34,298 nucleotides of DNA from an uncultured bacterium (GTDB lineage: Bacteria; Cyanobacteriota; Vampirovibrionia; Gastranaerophilales; Gastranaerophilaceae). A program made the position numbers and the translations under genes. The DNA lies in contig CAMPBE010000015.1 of assembly GCA_946636615.1 (NCBI GenBank), positions 1-34,298 on the forward strand. The letters are read 5' to 3'. The notes beneath the pieces are model-generated. The model was not told where the DNA came from. It searched no databases and saw only the letters and a program-made list of their open reading frames with translations. Below are positions 31,409-34,298 of this stretch, one piece after another; the first letter of the stretch is position 1, and each line of letters opens with the position of its first letter.

Positions 31409-31648
31409 ATGAGAAATTTTGTTATTAAATTTGGTAGTACAGTTGTTGATATTATGGCTATAGTAACTATTATCGGTTTAATAATTTCAACAATAAAAGT
31501 AATTGCAACACAAGGTTTGTGGGCAGGTCTTGGTGTATTATGGGCAGGACTTGTAAGTTTTATTTTTGTGTTCTTCTTAATTTATTTAGTGATGTCGATT
31601 AATGAAAAATTGTCAAACTGTAATGATGATAATCATAGCAGGTACTAA
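31409..31648 (+). CDS. Small two-span membrane protein
   Basis: 79 residues with two hydrophobic segments: about 13-33 (VVDIMAIVTIIGLIISTIKV) and about 38-62 (LWAGLGVLWAGLVSFIFVF). The N-terminus is basic and the C-terminal tail (NEKLSNCNDDNHSRY) is polar. No family is recognised with certainty; it has the general look of small DUF4282-like proteins, but that is an impression. AAAGGA precedes the ATG. It is 20 nt ahead of the secreted Asn-rich gene, and the pair ends in a terminator at 31978, so they form a two-gene operon and their products may work together in the envelope. Confidence 0.7.
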   Translation: MRNFVIKFGSTVVDIMAIVTIIGLIISTIKVIATQGLWAGLGVLWAGLVSFIFVFFLIYLVMSINEKLSNCNDDNHSRY

Positions 31649-31668
31649 ACATATATAAGAGAGGTTTT

Positions 31669-31947
31669 ATGTTTAAGAAAATATTTATATTATCAGGTGT
31701 TTTGATGTTGCTATTGCAAGGGCCATTGTTTGCGGCAGAGCAAAACAATATAACAGCGGATTCAAATACGGGTAATATTTTGAACCGAATTTTTGGCGGT
31801 AATAATCGAAGATATTACAATAATAACAATAACAGAAATTATAATTACGGCAATTACGATAATAATTATAACCGCAATGATAACAGACGATATAATAACA
31901 ATGATAAAAACCGATACAAAAATCGGCGCAGAAATAATAACAGATAA
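31669..31947 (+). CDS. Secreted Asn/Arg/Tyr-rich low-complexity protein
   Basis: Residues 1-23 form a signal peptide (KKIFILSGVLMLLLQGPLFAA), predicted to be cut near AEQ. The mature part of about 70 residues is low complexity: from residue 45 on nearly every residue is Asn, Arg, Tyr, Asp or Lys (for example RRYYNNNNNRNYNYGNYDN), giving a very basic, disordered chain. Such compositions bind polyanions or form gels and fibres, but no specific function is known. AAGAGAGG lies 6 nt before the ATG. Codon use (aat/aac alternation) suggests growth by triplet slippage. Confidence 0.75.
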   Translation: MFKKIFILSGVLMLLLQGPLFAAEQNNITADSNTGNILNRIFGGNNRRYYNNNNNRNYNYGNYDNNYNRNDNRRYNNNDKNRYKNRRRNNNR

Positions 31948-31977
31948 TACACAAAGAAAAATTACATAATTTTGTTA

Positions 31978-32008
31978 AAATCCCAAAACTTATTTTTGGG
32001 ATTTGTTG
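31978..32008 (+). terminator. Terminator after the Asn-rich protein gene
   Basis: aaatcccaaaa (31978-31988) pairs with ttttgggattt (31994-32004) around 5 nt, followed by a short T-rich run. Confidence 0.75.
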
Positions 32009-32087
32009 TCTAGAATTTTGTTATATTTTTTACCCATCTTATATATTTTAAATTTTATTATGGACAACTGTGGAAACTAGCAGGTAG

Positions 32088-32105
32088 GGTAGACTTCAGT
32101 CTACC
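32088..32105. repeat. GGTAGAC-TTCA-GTCTACC hairpin, copy 2
   Basis: A perfect 7-bp stem with a TTCA loop; it differs from the copy at 31286 by one loop base and an extra closing pair. It lies 3 nt ahead of the 75-bp repeat at 32109. Confidence 0.7.
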
Positions 32106-32108
32106 ACT

Positions 32109-32182
32109 ATTATTGGAAAGTAGCCGACCGGTGTGAGTAAATAATGAGTAAATATGAGTAAATCGGTTTTTGGGTAAAGTTG
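32109..32182. repeat. 75-bp direct repeat, left copy
   Basis: This 74-nt copy begins attattggaaagtagccg and ends gggtaaagttg. It is identical to 34224-34298 apart from one substitution (gtgtg versus gtgag) and one base fewer in a G-run. Inside it, gagtaaat occurs three times in tandem and ccgaccggt contains a 6-bp palindrome. The pair brackets the kinase-ADP-ribosyltransferase gene. Confidence 0.9.
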
Positions 32183-32587
32183 CACTTCCGACCGCCAAAA
32201 CCCCTATAACGAGCGGATTTCATAAAATAAAATAGTCAAACTAACAAAACGGAACTACTCGTCTAACTACAGTTAGCAGTTTGCATTTATACGCACCAAT
32301 GATTGTGCATAGACATGCAGGTTGATACATATAGACAGTTGCTATGACTCTTTTATATGGTGAGTACGAGAAACGAACTCGGAAATTTACATTATTCAGT
32401 TATAGCAAGGATTTTATCTGTTCGCAGTTTTGATTTCCTGCGAACTCAAAAATTTTTGACAAATAGTTTGCACTTTTTGGTAAAGTTTCTTTGTAATAAT
32501 TCTGATTAAGTATGTTACAATTCGGCAATTTCTGTGAACAAAAATACTTTATATATATACACAGGGGAAATAAGGAAAAATTCTATA
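32183..32587 (+). promoter_or_regulatory. Long structured leader region of the kinase-ART gene
   Basis: No gene is seen in these 405 nt. The sequence is richer in G+C than its surroundings in the first part and holds several hairpins: ctaac/gttag near 32265, cgag/ctcg near 32370, and gttcgcag (32420-32427) with ctgcgaac (32438-32445). TTGACA occurs at 32456-32461, and an extended -10, TGtTACAAT (32513-32521) with TTGTAA 19 nt upstream, predicts a start near 32528. AAGGA at 32572-32576 serves the ATG at 32588. A small RNA upstream of the promoter is possible. Confidence 0.45.
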
Positions 32588-34189
32588 ATGGGATTACAAA
32601 AAGTCGTATTTAATTTTTTTGTAAAAAATGCTAAAGGCGAACTTGTTACAAGTTCGCTGCTACATACTAAACCTAAAATACCGACAAATATTAAAGGTTT
32701 AAAATACGCTTCCCCACAGTATCCAAATTTAAATTTAAGTGAAAAAGCAAAATTTATTTCTAAACTTGAACAAAATTATTCAAAATCAGAAATAAAAATA
32801 GGTGAAAACACCTATATTAAATATGAGAATTCTCAAATGGGTTCAAATCCTGCATTTTGGGCAGTTGAGAACAATACTGGCGAACTGTATTATGTAAAGT
32901 TCGCAGAATCAGGTGATGCACACAAAACAGAGCATTTGCTTAACGAGATAACAGCAAGTAAATTGTATAATTTAATGGGTATAAAAACTCCAGAAATTCA
33001 ATTAAACCTTAGAAAGAATGTTAATGATTTAAATGCATTAAAAATAAAATATACACCCGAAATGAGTTATATTACAGATTATAAACAGGTTCATTCAGGA
33101 TTTGCGGCTGATGCTTGGCTTGCAAACTGGGATTCTTTAATAGGTAACAATACAAGAATAGTAAATGGTAAACTTTTTAAACTTGATTGCGGTGGCAGTT
33201 TGAGATATAGAGCTCAAGGAAAATTAAAAACTGATTTTGGAGAAAAAGTTAAGGAAATTGTCACTTTTGTTGATGGCCACAATTACGAAACAAAAAAAGC
33301 TTATGAAAATATATCTCATCAAGATTTGATTAATTCTTTTAAAAGAGTGTGTAATCTTACCGATAAAGAAATTGAATCAACCGTACATCATGATTCTTTA
33401 TTGTCAAGTCTTTTAATCAAACGTAGAAACTATATGCGTACTTGTTTAGAAAAAATCGAACAAACACCATATGACGGTAAAAATATAAGCCTATATATGA
33501 AAAATATTCAAAAAGAAGTTGATTACCGTGAATATACAGATATTGCAGAAGATATGATAAAACAGCGAACCACAATGCGAAATACTCTACATCCGAGACT
33601 GAGTGTTGAAGAACAACTAGGTCTGTTTAAGGAAAATTATGTATCACAATCACGAGATATAAAAAATAATATAATGACACAACTTGGAGATGAAAATGCT
33701 ATTCTTACAAAGAATCTAACACATTGTATTAAATTAGATGAATTAATTGCACAAGGGAGATTGCCTCGTGCAACCACATTGTATCGTGGAGCCTCTCCGT
33801 ACGATTTTGGACTTCACAGAATGGATAGCAAAGAATTTATAAAAAGATTTTATAAAAAAGGCAGAATATTTAGGATCCCAACATATCCTGAAACATCCCT
33901 TGACAGAAAAATTGGTGAAGAATATGCAAAAGGAAGAATATTATTTAAATTCAATGCCGGCGAAGGTACTCCTTCAATATATATGGAAGAACTAAATGTA
34001 CCGCTAAGTGGGGGCTATGGCAATGAAGAAGAAATTATGTTAGCAAGAGATCTGTTGTATAAATTCAAAAATCATATAGAAACGCCTGATTTTGATATTA
34101 TTGAAATAGATATTGTAAAAAAAGCACCATTTTGGAAAAAGGTACATGAATTTTGGAATGAGGTTCCAAAAAAATATTGGGAAAAGTAA
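32588..34189 (+). CDS. HipA/PI-kinase-like domain joined to an R-S-E ADP-ribosyltransferase, putative effector or toxin
   Basis: The frame opens at GTG 32534, but ATG 32588 has AAGGA upstream and lies after the promoter; it gives 533 residues (numbering from here). Residues 95-215 look like a HipA/phosphatidylinositol-kinase fold: YYVKFAESGD with Lys104, the NEITASKLYNLMGIKTPE helix, DAWLANWDSLIGNN (176-189) in the catalytic-loop position and KLFKLDCGGSLRYRAQG with Asp200. Residues 395-515 are an ADP-ribosyltransferase: TLYRGAS with Arg400, YPETSLDRKIGEEYAKG with Ser437, and GGYGNEEEIMLAR with Glu480 and Glu482 (the E-x-E). No signal peptide. Domains of this pairing are known from phage-borne and effector proteins; target and delivery are unknown. 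It is flanked by 75-bp direct repeats, and no immunity gene is adjacent within the window. Confidence 0.8.
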   Translation: MGLQKVVFNFFVKNAKGELVTSSLLHTKPKIPTNIKGLKYASPQYPNLNLSEKAKFISKLEQNYSKSEIKIGENTYIKYENSQMGSNPAFWAVENNTGELYYVKFAESGDAHKTEHLLNEITASKLYNLMGIKTPEIQLNLRKNVNDLNALKIKYTPEMSYITDYKQVHSGFAADAWLANWDSLIGNNTRIVNGKLFKLDCGGSLRYRAQGKLKTDFGEKVKEIVTFVDGHNYETKKAYENISHQDLINSFKRVCNLTDKEIESTVHHDSLLSSLLIKRRNYMRTCLEKIEQTPYDGKNISLYMKNIQKEVDYREYTDIAEDMIKQRTTMRNTLHPRLSVEEQLGLFKENYVSQSRDIKNNIMTQLGDENAILTKNLTHCIKLDELIAQGRLPRATTLYRGASPYDFGLHRMDSKEFIKRFYKKGRIFRIPTYPETSLDRKIGEEYAKGRILFKFNAGEGTPSIYMEELNVPLSGGYGNEEEIMLARDLLYKFKNHIETPDFDIIEIDIVKKAPFWKKVHEFWNEVPKKYWEK

Positions 34190-34223
34190 CAAACAAGAGT
34201 ATAATCTTTTGCACAAATTTTCC

Positions 34224-34298
34224 ATTATTGGAAAGTAGCCGACCGGTGAGAGTAAATAATGAGTAAATATGAGTAAATCGGTTTTTGGGGTAAAGTTG
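34224..34298. repeat. 75-bp direct repeat, right copy (reaches the window end)
   Basis: It starts 35 nt after the kinase-ART stop codon and repeats 32109-32182 almost exactly. It runs to the last base of the window, so its true right edge is unknown and the identity may continue. Confidence 0.9.

Noticed and set aside
31685..31954. A Cys/Tyr-rich minus-strand frame opposite the Asn-rich protein
   Set aside because: It is merely the complement of aat/aac repeats; the plus-strand frame has a signal peptide and a ribosome binding site.
32135..32166. Three tandem gagtaaat units read as a CRISPR remnant
   Set aside because: The units are 10-11 nt apart without spacers; they are internal to a 75-bp repeat that recurs only once more.
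32340..32385. A tRNA-like T-arm near 32360 that might mark an attachment site
   Set aside because: The fifth stem pair fails, the loop does not fit T-T-C-R-A-N-Y, and no acceptor end or integrase gene accompanies it.

Overview
The window is visibly AT-rich and comes from a diderm bacterium. The best guess is a gut member of the Gastranaerophilales (Melainabacteria/Vampirovibrionia, the non-photosynthetic sister group of Cyanobacteria). This is an inference from a type IV pilin-like protein with the FTLAEVLITLGIIG leader typical of that group, outer-envelope genes (an AsmA-like giant, KdsD) and many small conserved-looking proteins of no known family. No rRNA, tRNA, CRISPR array or complete insertion sequence was seen.

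Layout. Positions 1-5112 hold housekeeping genes (mazG, a YqeG-type phosphatase, a U32/TrhP tRNA-modification protein) among small unknown genes. Positions 5120-9813 hold an orphan sugar ABC permease, a secreted TPR-NHL protein, an amylomaltase (malQ) and a pilin-like protein. Positions 9903-15164 hold a 1484-residue AsmA/TamB-like protein that converges on yidD and maf. Positions 15203-18609 are a cluster of five unrecognised genes. Two of them share N- and C-terminal helices around very different centres, an arrangement seen in filament proteins. Positions 18690-19188 are mostly non-coding with one 48-residue gene.

Positions 20283-31146 are a long minus-strand surface-polysaccharide block: a 3,4-ketoisomerase, acetyltransferase and aminotransferase that would make a dTDP-3-acetamido-3,6-dideoxyhexose (Fuc3NAc or Qui3NAc), four glycosyltransferases counting the separate plus-strand one at 19189 (one fused to a methyltransferase-like domain), UDP-galactopyranose mutase, the Kdo-pathway isomerase KdsD, a compact nucleotide-sugar dehydrogenase-like protein, a shortened NodB-like protein, a DUF1796 protein and acpS. 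The rmlA/rmlB genes needed to feed the dTDP sugar are not in the window.

Positions 31400-34298 are accessory in character. They hold a small membrane protein, a secreted Asn/Arg/Tyr-rich peptide, and a 533-residue protein that reads as a HipA/PI-kinase-like domain joined to an R-S-E ADP-ribosyltransferase. That gene lies between two nearly identical 75-bp direct repeats, the second cut by the window edge, which suggests a repeated cassette or an array of effector-like genes.

Two points run through the window. Several genes without a ribosome binding site have a -10 hexamer exactly 6 nt before the start codon, which predicts leaderless mRNAs. The intergenic gaps carry at least four families of short inverted or direct repeats.
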